DNA of 64,000 nucleotides from Gemmatimonadota bacterium (GCA_040388535.1 JAZKBR010000009.1:7736-71735), one strand, 5' to 3'. Positions 47,613-57,008 are shown, numbered from the stretch's first letter. Numbers and translations are program-made. Notes: generated by a model not told the origin, from the sequence alone.

Positions 47613-48373
47613 TTCGGGGAGCGTTTGTCGGGATGCTGGCGGCCTTGGCCGTGGCGTCAACCGCGTCAGCGCAGGGGCGCGGTCGCAACCCACCGGTCAC
47701 CATCGAGGACAATGCGCCGTACGATGGCCAGTTCACGTTCGCGCGGATTCGCTACACCCAGGCACTGAGCGGCGGCTTCGGATTCGGGGGCGGGCGAGGG
47801 CCCACCTGGCTGCACGACTATCCTCGGGGCGAGCGACACTTCGCGAAGATCCTCAGCGAACTGGGCACCATCCGGGCCCGGATCGGTGGCAGCGTGATCC
47901 TCGCTCTCGATGACCCGACGATTTTCAAGTACCCGGTGATCTACATGTGCGAGCCGGGGTACTGGAGTCCCAACGACGCCGAGATCAAGGGGCTTCGGAG
48001 CTATCTGCTCAAGGGTGGCTTCATGATCTTCGATGACTTCCGGGGCAGGGACTGGGACAACTTCGAAGAGCAGATGCGCGCGGTCCTCCCCAAGGCCCGG
48101 TTGATTCCCGTGCCGGAGTCGCATCCGATCTACGATTCGTTCTATCGCATCAATCCGAAGCTGGTCGTGCCGCCGTACGGCAACTTTCCACCAGAGTTCT
48201 ACGGGATTTTCGAGAACAACGATCCGAATGGCCGCCTGATGGTGATGGTGAACTACAACAACGACATCTCCGAATACTGGGAATGGTCCGATGAAGGGCT
48301 CTTTCCGATCGGTCCGTCCAATGAAGCGTACAAACTCGGCGTGAACTACGTAGTCTATGCTCTCACCCACTGA
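47609..48373 (+). CDS. DUF4159 exported protein
   Basis: 254 residues, ATG coupled to the TPR gene. Signal FVGMLAALAVASTASAQG. QFTFARIRYTQ near the mature start and the flavodoxin/GATase-like run YMCEPGYWSPNDAEIKGLRS, YLLKGGFMIFDDFRG, HPIYDSFYRI are DUF4159 landmarks. The fold is believed to be GATase-like without a catalytic triad. In many genomes DUF4159 genes occur with MoxR and DUF58, as here. Molecular function unknown. Confidence 0.85.
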   Translation: MIRGAFVGMLAALAVASTASAQGRGRNPPVTIEDNAPYDGQFTFARIRYTQALSGGFGFGGGRGPTWLHDYPRGERHFAKILSELGTIRARIGGSVILALDDPTIFKYPVIYMCEPGYWSPNDAEIKGLRSYLLKGGFMIFDDFRGRDWDNFEEQMRAVLPKARLIPVPESHPIYDSFYRINPKLVVPPYGNFPPEFYGIFENNDPNGRLMVMVNYNNDISEYWEWSDEGLFPIGPSNEAYKLGVNYVVYALTH

Positions 48374-48388
48374 CCCAAAGGACCACGC

Positions 48389-49423
48389 GTGACCACCACT
48401 CCTTCACCGACCGGACTCGATCGCCTCGATGATGCGGCCCTCGCCGAGCGACTTCACGCTGCGAGTGGACGGATCGCCTCCGAGCTCCGCAAGGTCATCG
48501 TCGGTCAGGATGCTGTCGTCGAGCAGGCGTTGATTGCACTCTATGCCGGCGGTAACTGTCTGCTGGTCGGCGTCCCGGGTCTGGCCAAGACTTTGCTGGT
48601 GCATTCCCTGGCCCGCGCGCTCGACTTGCGCTTCAACCGGATCCAGTTCACGCCCGACCTGATGCCCTCCGACGTCACAGGCACCGACGTCATTCAGGAT
48701 GATCCGGCAACCGGGAAGCGTGGCCTCGCGTTTCTCCCCGGTCCGATCTTCGCGAACGTGCTCCTCGCCGACGAAATCAACCGGACGCCACCCAAGACGC
48801 AGGCCGCACTGCTGGAGGCGATGCAGGAGCGACGGGTGACGGTGCAGGGGCGGACTTATGATCTCGAGCCGCCGTTCTTCGTCTTCGCCACGCAGAACCC
48901 GATCGAGCTCGAGGGGACCTATCCGCTTCCGGAAGCGCAGCTCGATCGCTTCATGTTCGAGGTGTTGCTCGACTATCTCCCCGAGGAGGATGAGGTGGAG
49001 GTGGTCCGGGCCACGACGTCCATTCCGCCCGAGGCGATCACGCCGGTCGTTTCTCGCGAGGAGATTCTTGCCTTCCAGCGCGTGGTGCGACGCGTACCGG
49101 TTGCCGATGTCGTAGTGCGGTACGCCGTCAAGCTGGTGCGGATGACACGACCGACCTCCGAGGGTTCGCCTGATTTCATCCGGCAGTGGCTCGCCTACGG
49201 CGCGTCGGTGCGTGCCGCGCAGGCGCTCATTCTTGGCGGCAAGGCGCGCGCGCTGGTGCAGGGGAGGACCCATGTGGAGTTCGAGGACGTGCGAGCGCTG
49301 GCGCGGCCGGTCTTCCGTCATCGCATTCTTCGGAATTTCCAGGCCCAATCCGAACGGGTGACGCCGGATGATCTTGTCGAACGCTTGCTGAAGGTTGTCC
49401 CGGTGCCTTCGTCGGGATTGTGA
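48389..49423 (+). CDS. MoxR-type AAA+ ATPase
   Basis: 344 residues, GTG with AAGGA 8 nt upstream. Walker A GVPGLAKT (61-68), Walker B LLADEINRTPPKTQAALLEA (125-144), sensor 1 region FFVFATQNPIELEGTYPLPE and arginine-finger region FDRFMFEVLLDYLP-like sequence are all MoxR hallmarks. MoxR ATPases act as chaperones that remodel or insert metal into VWA-domain partners; three VWA-type proteins are encoded in this operon. Cytosolic. Confidence 0.95.
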   Translation: MTTTPSPTGLDRLDDAALAERLHAASGRIASELRKVIVGQDAVVEQALIALYAGGNCLLVGVPGLAKTLLVHSLARALDLRFNRIQFTPDLMPSDVTGTDVIQDDPATGKRGLAFLPGPIFANVLLADEINRTPPKTQAALLEAMQERRVTVQGRTYDLEPPFFVFATQNPIELEGTYPLPEAQLDRFMFEVLLDYLPEEDEVEVVRATTSIPPEAITPVVSREEILAFQRVVRRVPVADVVVRYAVKLVRMTRPTSEGSPDFIRQWLAYGASVRAAQALILGGKARALVQGRTHVEFEDVRALARPVFRHRILRNFQAQSERVTPDDLVERLLKVVPVPSSGL

Positions 49424-49430
49424 GCCTCAG

Positions 49431-50333
49431 GTGACCGGGATCGCCCCAGCCACCCTCCTCGACCCTGGTGTGCTAGCGCGCATCGGCGACTTGTCGCTGC
49501 TCGCGCGCACGGTCGTCGATGGTTTCCTGCACGGGCTGCATCGCTCGATGCGGATCGGATCCTCTTTCGACTTCGCCGAGCATCGTTCGTATCAGCCTGG
49601 CGACGACCTCAGGCGGATCGACTGGCGCCTTTTCGGGCGAACGGACAAGTACTTCCTGAAGACCTATGAAGCCGACACCAATGCAGACGTGCTCTTCGTG
49701 GTCGATGTCTCCGCCTCGATGGACTACGGCAGCGGGCCGGTCACCAAGTTTGCCTACGCCCGCTTCCTCGCCGCGTCACTCGCCTGGCTAGCGCAGCGGC
49801 AGGGCGATCGCGTCGGCCTCGCGACAATCGGTGGCGACCTGGTCGACGTGGTGCCTTCGTCGACGCGACATCTGCAACTGATTCTGCATACCCTTGCGCG
49901 CACTGTGCCGGGCGGGGCCGGGCAGTTGCCCAGGGGGCTGGAGCGGGTCGCCCGATTCCGGGGGCGATCCGGGGTCGTGGTCGTCATCTCCGATTGTTAC
50001 GAAGAACCTCCGGTGCTGGAGAAGACTCTCGGCGCCTTGCGCGCGCGGGGACACGATGTCGTGGTGTTCCATATTCTCGATCCGGCCGAGCGCGACCTGC
50101 CGTGGGAAACAGCTGTGACCTTCGAGGACGCGGAGAGTGGCGAGCGACTGCCGCTGCTTCCCGAGGAGTTGCGGCCGAAGTATCACGCGCTGATGGCGGC
50201 GCACCAGCAGGCGCTGCGCGATGGTCTTGCGCGCAACCGGGTTGACTATGTCCCGGTCACGACCGATCAGCCGCTCGATGCGGCATTGCACAGTTACCTC
50301 GACCGGCGGATGCTCGCCGCGCGGCTCCGCTGA
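49431..50333 (+). CDS. DUF58 (VWA-like) protein
   Basis: 300 residues from GTG 49431, 7 nt after the MoxR stop. The DUF58 signature FAEHRSYQPGDDLRRIDWRL, then GRTDKYFLKTYE, is complete, and a MIDAS motif VVDVSASMDYG (Asp92, Ser94, Ser96) opens a VWA fold, with VVVVISDCYEEPP as the later metal-binding strand. DUF58 proteins are regular partners of MoxR. No membrane segment, so cytosolic or peripheral. Stop and next start overlap. Confidence 0.9.
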   Translation: MTGIAPATLLDPGVLARIGDLSLLARTVVDGFLHGLHRSMRIGSSFDFAEHRSYQPGDDLRRIDWRLFGRTDKYFLKTYEADTNADVLFVVDVSASMDYGSGPVTKFAYARFLAASLAWLAQRQGDRVGLATIGGDLVDVVPSSTRHLQLILHTLARTVPGGAGQLPRGLERVARFRGRSGVVVVISDCYEEPPVLEKTLGALRARGHDVVVFHILDPAERDLPWETAVTFEDAESGERLPLLPEELRPKYHALMAAHQQALRDGLARNRVDYVPVTTDQPLDAALHSYLDRRMLAARLR

Positions 50334-52393
50334 TGCCATTCGGCTTTCTGCTGCCGGCATTCCTCGCGGGGCTCGCGGCGCTTGCCGTTCCGATTGTCCT
50401 GCACTTGCGGCAGCGGGAGCGGGAGAAGCCGCAACCCTTTCCCTCACTGATGTTCCTCTCGCGCATTCCGATCCGGACGGCGCAACGGCGGCGAATCACC
50501 GATTGGCCACTCTTGCTGTTGCGGGCCCTGGCGCTGGCGCTCCTGATCGCGGCATTCGCGAGGCCCCTGCTGCGGGGCGGCGCGACTGCGACAGGCGCGC
50601 CGGGACGCAACGTCGTCATCCTGCTCGACCGGTCGCTCAGCATGGGGCACCGTGAGAGTTGGAACCCCGCCCGGGATTCGGCACATCGGGTGATTGCGGC
50701 GTTGTCGCCACGAGATCGAGTTGCGCTGGTGACTTTCGACGAAGAGGCTTCAGTCCCCCAGCCCTTCACGACAGATCACGCTGCCGCGGCGGCGGCGCTC
50801 GATCGACTCGTACCAGGTGCCCGTGGGACGCACTACGCCGCCGCATGGCGTGCCGCGCGACAGTTGCTCGGCAGCGATTCGACCGCCGCGGCAGAACTGG
50901 TGATGATCACTGATCTGCAACTGGCTGGTGGCGGCGCACCTGAAGGGGTCGCGCTGCCGGCTGGTGTGACGCTCCGTACCATCGCTGTCGGCCCGGCGAC
51001 GGCGGCCAATAGTGCCGTTGCAAGTGTTGAAATCGAGCAACGTGCGGGTGATGGGCGCGGGAGTGTCGTTGTTGCGGCGCGGATTCGTAGCTTCTCCCTG
51101 CCATCGCCGCGGAAGGTCAAGGTGACGCTCACGCTTGGTGGCCGGATCTCCGGCACGCGCGACGTGACCCTTCCGGTAAACGGCAGCACTCGCGTTGCCT
51201 TTGATCCGGTGCCGCTACCGGCCGGCGATCTGCCAGTGAGTGTCGCCACCGAGCCGGACGCACTCGCTGCGGACGACGTGCTCAATGCGGTCATTCCAGC
51301 CGAAGCGGCACGGCGAGTCATTCTGGTGACGTCACCGGATGCGGCAGCGGAGGAAACAGCGTTCCTCGAGCGAGCGCTGACCATCGGCACCGACCCGAGG
51401 ATCGCGATCGAACGCCGGATCTCCGGCACGATCGATCCCGTCGGATTGCGCGGTGCAGCCGCCGTGATTCTCTACGATGTCGCCCCGCCCTCCGGAGCGG
51501 GAGGCGCGGCGCTCAGTGCCTGGGTCGCGGCCGGCGGTGGCGTGGTGATCGCAACCGGGCCTCGACTCGCAGCGCGCGGCATCGACGGTGCCTTCTCACC
51601 CGGCCGGCTGCGAGGCATTGCTGATCGTAGCGCCGAGCGAGGTGGTTCGCTGGGTGAACTGGTGGAGGAGCATCCGATCTTCAGCGCCTTCCGCGGTGGC
51701 GCAACCGCAGCGCTCGGAAGCGCCCGGTATCTTCGCTACGCACGGGTCGAAGCGCAGTCGGGGGCCCGGGTGCTCGCGCGCTTTGATGACGGACTCCCGG
51801 CACTCCTCGAGCGCCGGGAGCAGTCGGGAAGGGTCTTGCTGGTGGCGGCACCACTCGACGATCGCGCCGGCGACTTCCCTCGTCAGCCTGCCTTCCTCCC
51901 CTTCGTGCGCCGGCTGGTGCTCTATGCGGCGGGCGGCGACGGCGCACCACTCTGGCATACCACCGGCGCGGCCTGGCGACCTGGCCTCGCCATTCCCGAC
52001 ATGGTGGTCGCGTCCCCTTCGGGTGAACTGCTGCGTCCGGATAGCGCCCACGGTGGCGCGATTGTCCTGACCGAAGCTGGTGTCTATTCGGCCTATCGCG
52101 AACGCGCGGTCGGGGCACCCGCGGCAATCGTCGCCGCGAACGCGCCAGCCGGAGAGTCCGACCTTACGCGGCTGAAGGCAACGGATCTGCTCCTTGGTGT
52201 TGCGGACAGCAACGCCACGGCTGCCACGCGCGGACCACCGACATCGGCCGAGCTGGAACAGCGCCAGCAACTCTGGCGAATCTTTCTGATGGTTGTCGCA
52301 CTATTGCTGCTGGTCGAAACGTGGCTGGTGGGTCGTGGCTGGCGCGCGAGCGCCGGTCGCATCGTTACCGTGCCTGATGGAGGTGCCGAGTGA
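50333..52393 (+). CDS. BatA-like N-terminal membrane domain + VWA protein
   Basis: 686 residues. The BatA N-terminal domain (FLLPAFLAGLAALAVPIVLH, FPSLMFLSRIPIRTAQRRR) with a second helix (LLLLRALALALLIAAFARP) is followed by a VWA domain with MIDAS VVILLDRSLSMGH (Asp99, Ser101, Ser103) and LVMITDLQLA, beta-sandwich domains, a GATase-like segment (AVILYDVAPPSGAGGAAL) and a C-terminal helix (LWRIFLMVVALLLLVETWLV). This parallels the first gene of the operon and both probably face the periplasm. It overlaps the last gene by 4 nt. Confidence 0.85.
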   Translation: MPFGFLLPAFLAGLAALAVPIVLHLRQREREKPQPFPSLMFLSRIPIRTAQRRRITDWPLLLLRALALALLIAAFARPLLRGGATATGAPGRNVVILLDRSLSMGHRESWNPARDSAHRVIAALSPRDRVALVTFDEEASVPQPFTTDHAAAAAALDRLVPGARGTHYAAAWRAARQLLGSDSTAAAELVMITDLQLAGGGAPEGVALPAGVTLRTIAVGPATAANSAVASVEIEQRAGDGRGSVVVAARIRSFSLPSPRKVKVTLTLGGRISGTRDVTLPVNGSTRVAFDPVPLPAGDLPVSVATEPDALAADDVLNAVIPAEAARRVILVTSPDAAAEETAFLERALTIGTDPRIAIERRISGTIDPVGLRGAAAVILYDVAPPSGAGGAALSAWVAAGGGVVIATGPRLAARGIDGAFSPGRLRGIADRSAERGGSLGELVEEHPIFSAFRGGATAALGSARYLRYARVEAQSGARVLARFDDGLPALLERREQSGRVLLVAAPLDDRAGDFPRQPAFLPFVRRLVLYAAGGDGAPLWHTTGAAWRPGLAIPDMVVASPSGELLRPDSAHGGAIVLTEAGVYSAYRERAVGAPAAIVAANAPAGESDLTRLKATDLLLGVADSNATAATRGPPTSAELEQRQQLWRIFLMVVALLLLVETWLVGRGWRASAGRIVTVPDGGAE

Positions 52394-55300
52394 GCAACAT
52401 CGACGCTGGAGCGCTGCGCCAAGCCCTCGCTCATCTGCGCGGGCATCGTCGACGTCGACTCCTGCTCGAAGGGGCAGTGGCCGTCGCGGTTGCTGTGCTG
52501 CTGGCATTGGGTGCGGGGCTCCTGTTGAGTGAGTTGCTGGGTGGTGGTCCTGCTGCCACGCTCGCGGTGCGAGTCGTGGGCTGGCTCCTCCTCGCGGCCG
52601 CTGTGATTCGTTTCGTGATGTTGCCGGTGGGCCGACGGGTCGACGATGACCGCCTCGCGCTCTACGTCGAAGAACACGCCCCCGAGGTGCGCCAGCTGCT
52701 GGTGAGTGCGGTGCACGTGGCCCACGACACGTCCGGGCAACCGGCTTCTGCGCTCGATGGTCGCGTCGTGGCGCGGGCTCTCGCCGAAGTCGATCGCCTC
52801 GAGCAGGGCGCCGCGATCGAGCGGCCGCGGGTGCGGCGCGCCGCCGGCGCTTTCGGCGCAGTGATCGCGGTTGCGGCCCTGCTTGTCTGGCTCGGCCCTG
52901 CCGCGCTGCGCGACGTGGCGCGCACACTGTTCGTGCCCTGGTCGGCGGCGGCCGAGGTGCCAGTGCGGGCCGTGAGCGTCACCCCCGGCAATGTGAAGGT
53001 CGCAAGGGGCGCCGCACTCGATCTCAAGGCGGAGAGCCGCGGCTTCATTGCCGACGCAGCCGAGCTCGTGCTGACAGCCGACAGCGCTGTCGAGCCGGTG
53101 CGGATGGCAATGCTCCGGGACTCGGCCAACTCCCGCTTCGGGGTGCGGATCTTCGACGTCACCAGGGATGGCAGCTATTACGTCGAAGCCGATGGCATCC
53201 GGTCGCCGACGTTCCGCATCACCGTCACCGATCTTCCGGCCGTCAAGCGGCTCGGCGTGGAACTTCATTTTCCGGCGTATACCGGGCTCAAGGTCGACAA
53301 GGTCGAGGATGGTGGAGATATCGCGGCAGTGAAGGGGACCAACGCAATCCTCAAGGTCGACGTCTCGCTGCCGGTGAAGAGTGGCGCACTCCATTTCGAT
53401 GACGGCCGAACGCTGCCGTTGAATGTGGCGTCCGATGGCTCCGTCACGGGGTCCTTCCGGGTCGAGCGGTCGGGTTTCTACCGTGTCGACCTGGTCGCCC
53501 CGGATGGCAGCGAGGTCACCGGCACGGTGCAGTACGCCGTCGAGGTTCTGGAGGACCACGCGCCGTTGGTGCGGGTCAGCGATCCCGGTCGCGATACCAA
53601 GGCCACTGCCACCGAGGAAGTCTCGCTCGGTGTCAGTGCCACGGATGACTTCGGCGTCACCGGTGTCGAACTGAAGTACAGCGTCAACGGCGGGCCCGAA
53701 CAGCGGGTCCTGCTGGCCGACAGCACCCGGGCGCGTGGGGCGGAGTTCCGCGCTTCGCACACGCTCTTCCTCGAGGAACTCGGACTCAAGCCGGGTGATC
53801 TGGTCGCGTATCACGCCGAGGCACGGGACGGCGCCGGGAACAAGGCGTCGAGCGACATCTACTTCATCGAAATCCGACGCTTCGCCCGCGACTACAAGCA
53901 GGCGGAGCAAGGCGGCGGTGGCGGCGGTGGTGGCGGGGGCGGAGGTGAAGGCCAGCGCGCGGGGGCGCTGCCGGGGCGCCAGCGAGACATCACGGCCGGC
54001 ACGTTCAACCTGTTGCGCGACAGCAGCAAGACCTCGGACCAGGTGCGGAAGGAAAACCTCCGGACGCTTGCGATCGCCCAGGAAAAACTCAAGGACGAGG
54101 TCACCGATCTCGCTGAGCAGGTCAGGACACGCAACGTGGCCTCGCTCGACTCGACTTTCGCGACAATCCAGAAGGAGCTCGAAGCCGCGGCGAAGGAAAT
54201 GGGCGAATCGGAGAAGGCGTTGAAGGCCGGCACTCCGCGCGAAGCGCTCGGTGCGCAGCAGCGTGGCTTGCAGCACACGCAGCGTGCTGATGCCGCTTAC
54301 CGCGAAGTCCAGGTGCAGATGGCGCAACAGGGTGGTGGCGGCGGCGGAGGCGGTGGTGGTGCCGAGGCCAAGGATCTCGCCGATCTCTTCCAGCTCGAGA
54401 CCGACCGGCTGCAGAATCAGTATGAGGCAGTGCAGAGCCAGAGTTCCACCGCTGCGGCGCAGCAGGTCGACAGCATCGCCGAGCGCCTGAAGCAGCTGGC
54501 GGCCCGGGCGCAGCAGGAAAATCAGCGGATGGAGCAGCAGGCGCAGCAGATGCGTGAACGCCTCGGTCGCGAAAGCGGCAGCGGTGGCGGCGGTGGGTCA
54601 CAGCGCGAGTTGGCGCGACAGGTGGAAGAAGAGGCGCGTCGCCTGGAACGGCTCGCGCGGGAACAGAAGTCGGAGCCGCTGGCACAGACCGCGCAGCAGC
54701 TGCAGCAGGCGGCCGATGCGATGCGTCAGTCGGGAAGTGGTTCTTCGGCAGCCGGAGCCGCGGCAGCCGAACGACTGCGTGCCGCCTCGCGTTCGCTCCA
54801 GAATGCGCGGAGCAGTGGCAGCGAGGATCAGGTGCGGTCGCTCGCCGACAAGGCCCGCGAGCTGAGTGCGCGGCAGCGTGACATCGCCAAGGACGTAGGG
54901 GCGTTGCCTGGCGCCTCGCCCGCCGACAAGGCCGCGCAAACCAAGGCGCTCGAGGAGCGGAAGGACGCGCTCCAGTCCGCGGTCGAAGGACTGCAGCGCG
55001 ATGCCGAACGACTGGCCCGTGATACCCGGCGGGAGCAGCCTGCGTCGGCCGCGGGACTGAGCGAAGCCGCGGGCGTGATTCATGACGAGCAGATCCCCGA
55101 ACGGATCAACTACAGCAAGGGCCTCATGCGGAATGGCGCACCCGACCAGACCCGAGCGTTCGAAGAGGCCATCGGCCAGAAGCTGGACAGTGTGGCGAGT
55201 CGCCTGAGCGCGGCGGCAGGAGCGATCGGAAGTTCGCCGGGGCGCAAGCAGGACAAGGCGCTGGAGCAGGCGCGCGAACTGGTGCGAGGGTTGGAGTCGC

Positions 55301-56034
55301 TGCGCGACCGACGCGGCGACGGCGCCAAGCCCGGGAGTGAGGGGGAGGGGCGGCCGGGTGAACAAGGCCAGGGGCAGGCTCAGGGGAAGGGTCAAGGAGA
55401 ACAGGGCCAGGGCAAAGGCCAGGGGCAGGGCCAAGGGCAGGGACAACAGGGTCAGGGTAAAGGCCAGGGTCAAGGGCAGGGTCAGGGCCAAGGGCAGGGT
55501 CAGGGTCAGGGCCAGGGTCAGGGCCAAGGGCAGGGCCAGGGTCAGGGTCAGGGCCAAGGCCAGGGTGGTGAGGGAGAGGCGGGCTCAGGTCGCGGTCGGG
55601 GGCAGGGCGGTCGCGCCGGCGACAACCGGGGTATGCCGGGTGGGGCGGTTGACGGCACCCCGGGCGGCGACGCGTCGCCCCGTGGCGGATCTCAGGGCGA
55701 GCCGCGCCAGCTATCGCGCGAGGCCGGGGTGCGTCGTGAGCAGGCCGAGGCATTGCGGCGCGAGGTGGCCGGACTGGGTGTCGAAACAGGAGATCTCGAC
55801 CGAGCGATCGCCCAGCTGCGGGAGTTCGAGCGGACCTCCGGCAATGGCAATCCTCAGGGTCTCGACAAGTTGCAGGAAGCAATCATCGCGGGGCTCAAGA
55901 ATTTCGAATTCGGGCTCTGGCGTAAATTCTCGACGGCCGACCACCCCGCACTTGGGGCTCCCGGAGCGGTTCCTCCGGGGTATCGCGCGCAGGTCGATGA
56001 GTACTATCGGGCGCTGGGGCGCCGCCCGCGCTGA
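52390..56034 (+). CDS. Large DUF4175-like membrane protein with Gly-Gln tail
   Basis: 1214 residues, GTG start. Three N-terminal helices (about 28-50, 58-78, 152-175) precede a beta-sandwich region (about 190-500), matching DUF4175-type proteins. Two poly-Gly runs (about 508-520 and 648-657) flank long coiled coils rich in Gln, Ala, Arg and Glu. A Gly-Gln dipeptide tract of about 65 residues (about 994-1058) and a Gly/Arg-rich part follow, then a folded C-terminal end (GLDKLQEAIIAGLKNFEFGL, RKFSTADHPALG). Probably a large envelope scaffold spanning from inner membrane into the periplasm. Last gene of the operon. Confidence 0.8.
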   Translation: MSNIDAGALRQALAHLRGHRRRRLLLEGAVAVAVAVLLALGAGLLLSELLGGGPAATLAVRVVGWLLLAAAVIRFVMLPVGRRVDDDRLALYVEEHAPEVRQLLVSAVHVAHDTSGQPASALDGRVVARALAEVDRLEQGAAIERPRVRRAAGAFGAVIAVAALLVWLGPAALRDVARTLFVPWSAAAEVPVRAVSVTPGNVKVARGAALDLKAESRGFIADAAELVLTADSAVEPVRMAMLRDSANSRFGVRIFDVTRDGSYYVEADGIRSPTFRITVTDLPAVKRLGVELHFPAYTGLKVDKVEDGGDIAAVKGTNAILKVDVSLPVKSGALHFDDGRTLPLNVASDGSVTGSFRVERSGFYRVDLVAPDGSEVTGTVQYAVEVLEDHAPLVRVSDPGRDTKATATEEVSLGVSATDDFGVTGVELKYSVNGGPEQRVLLADSTRARGAEFRASHTLFLEELGLKPGDLVAYHAEARDGAGNKASSDIYFIEIRRFARDYKQAEQGGGGGGGGGGGGEGQRAGALPGRQRDITAGTFNLLRDSSKTSDQVRKENLRTLAIAQEKLKDEVTDLAEQVRTRNVASLDSTFATIQKELEAAAKEMGESEKALKAGTPREALGAQQRGLQHTQRADAAYREVQVQMAQQGGGGGGGGGGAEAKDLADLFQLETDRLQNQYEAVQSQSSTAAAQQVDSIAERLKQLAARAQQENQRMEQQAQQMRERLGRESGSGGGGGSQRELARQVEEEARRLERLAREQKSEPLAQTAQQLQQAADAMRQSGSGSSAAGAAAAERLRAASRSLQNARSSGSEDQVRSLADKARELSARQRDIAKDVGALPGASPADKAAQTKALEERKDALQSAVEGLQRDAERLARDTRREQPASAAGLSEAAGVIHDEQIPERINYSKGLMRNGAPDQTRAFEEAIGQKLDSVASRLSAAAGAIGSSPGRKQDKALEQARELVRGLESLRDRRGDGAKPGSEGEGRPGEQGQGQAQGKGQGEQGQGKGQGQGQGQGQQGQGKGQGQGQGQGQGQGQGQGQGQGQGQGQGQGQGQGQGGEGEAGSGRGRGQGGRAGDNRGMPGGAVDGTPGGDASPRGGSQGEPRQLSREAGVRREQAEALRREVAGLGVETGDLDRAIAQLREFERTSGNGNPQGLDKLQEAIIAGLKNFEFGLWRKFSTADHPALGAPGAVPPGYRAQVDEYYRALGRRPR
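55369..55566 (+). repeat. In-frame GGNCAG hexanucleotide tract (Gly-Gln codons)
   Basis: Reiterated GGNCAG (mostly GGTCAG, GGCCAG, GGGCAG) inside the DUF4175-like gene, broken by a few AAG, GAA and GCT codons. Third-base variation shows the dipeptide is being preserved beyond recent slippage. The opposite strand reads Leu-Ala/Leu-Thr repeats, a shadow. Confidence 0.9.
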
Positions 56035-56152
56035 ATCCGGGCGAAGGCGCATCACATCTGGCTTCCGGGGCGGTGTAGGGCGGGCGCAACGTCGCAAAGA
56101 TTGGCAGTTTGGTGGTGTGCGGCGTGGTGCATCTCTTGCGTGACTTTCGAGC

Positions 56153-56929
56153 ATGCCACCACTCCAGCCTCGCGCACAAACTCAGACGACAACGGACGCA
56201 CTCTGGCGCCGTTGGCGCGACGCCGGGGATGTCGACGCCCGGCGTGAACTGCTCGGCCGCTACCTCGGGCTGGTACATCACGCCGCCCGGGAAGTCGCTC
56301 CTCGCGTTCGAGATGCGGTCTCGCTTGAAGAGCTCGTCTCGGCCGGCTCTCTCGGACTGCTCCAGTCGATGGAAGGCTTCGACATCGACCGCGGCCTCGC
56401 CTTCTCGACGTTCGCCATGCGACGCATCCGGGGAGCGATTCTGGATGAACTCCGCGCCCGCGACCCGCTTTCGCGGACCGATCGCGCCCACGCCCGGCAG
56501 CTGGATGCCGCCTCGGCCGAGCTTGAGCAGCGGTTCGGGCGCCCCGCCACCGCCGGTGAACTCGCGCTCCACATCGGCGTCGACGACGGCACCATCCACC
56601 GCTGGCGCGAGCGCACCTCAAGCGCGGGGCCGGTCTCCCTCGAAGGGGAACCGGGTGGCCGAGTGCTCGCGGACCGGCTGGGAGACGATGGCGGCGAGCT
56701 GATGCACGGTCTGGTGGAGCTCGACGAACGCAATGGTGAGCTGCGCGCGGCACTCGACGCGCTCCCGCGTCGCGAACGTCTGGTGCTCTGCCGCTCCTAC
56801 CTCGAAGAGCGCCCGCTCCGGGAAATCGCCGAGGAGCTCGGCGTGACGGAATCGCGGGTCTGCCAGCTTCGGTCGCAGGGCCTGGCCCGGCTCCGTCGCA
56901 TCCCGCGACTCGAGCTCGTCAACGAATGA
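56153..56929 (+). CDS. FliA/WhiG-type sigma factor
   Basis: 258 residues. Regions 2, 3 and 4 are all present: YLGLVHHAAREVAPRV, LEELVSAGSLGLLQSMEGFD, FSTFAMRRIRGAILDELRAR (the FliA/WhiG-specific RIRGAxxDELR), then LEQRFGRPATAGELALHIGV and LPRRERLVLCRSYLEERPLR with a final helix-turn-helix. In most bacteria this class drives flagellar or developmental genes. No flagellar gene is in the window, so its regulon is unknown. It follows the VWA/MoxR operon by 118 nt and may have its own promoter. Confidence 0.85.
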   Translation: MPPLQPRAQTQTTTDALWRRWRDAGDVDARRELLGRYLGLVHHAAREVAPRVRDAVSLEELVSAGSLGLLQSMEGFDIDRGLAFSTFAMRRIRGAILDELRARDPLSRTDRAHARQLDAASAELEQRFGRPATAGELALHIGVDDGTIHRWRERTSSAGPVSLEGEPGGRVLADRLGDDGGELMHGLVELDERNGELRAALDALPRRERLVLCRSYLEERPLREIAEELGVTESRVCQLRSQGLARLRRIPRLELVNE

Positions 56930-56952
56930 CCCGGCGGTATTTGCCGCACGGT

Positions 56953-56984
56953 TGAGCCGCCGTTGATGATCCGCGCTTAGATTC
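56953..56984 (+). promoter_or_regulatory. Possible sigma-70-like promoter for the fahA operon
   Basis: TTGAGC and TAGATT with a 19-20 nt gap lie 35-60 nt ahead of the ATG at 57018. The -10 resembles a sigma-70 box; spacing is slightly long. Weak evidence in GC-rich DNA. Confidence 0.3.
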
Positions 56985-57008
56985 CCGCCTCATCCTGTTT
57001 CGGGTTGT

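Noticed and set aside
52093-54327. 744-residue minus-strand frame opposite two operon genes
   Set aside because: It crosses the junction of two genes on the other strand and has no homologous look.
55369-55566. CRISPR array or noncoding minisatellite in the GGNCAG tract
   Set aside because: No spacers of constant length; the tract is in frame inside a 1214-residue protein and third-base variation preserves Gly-Gln.
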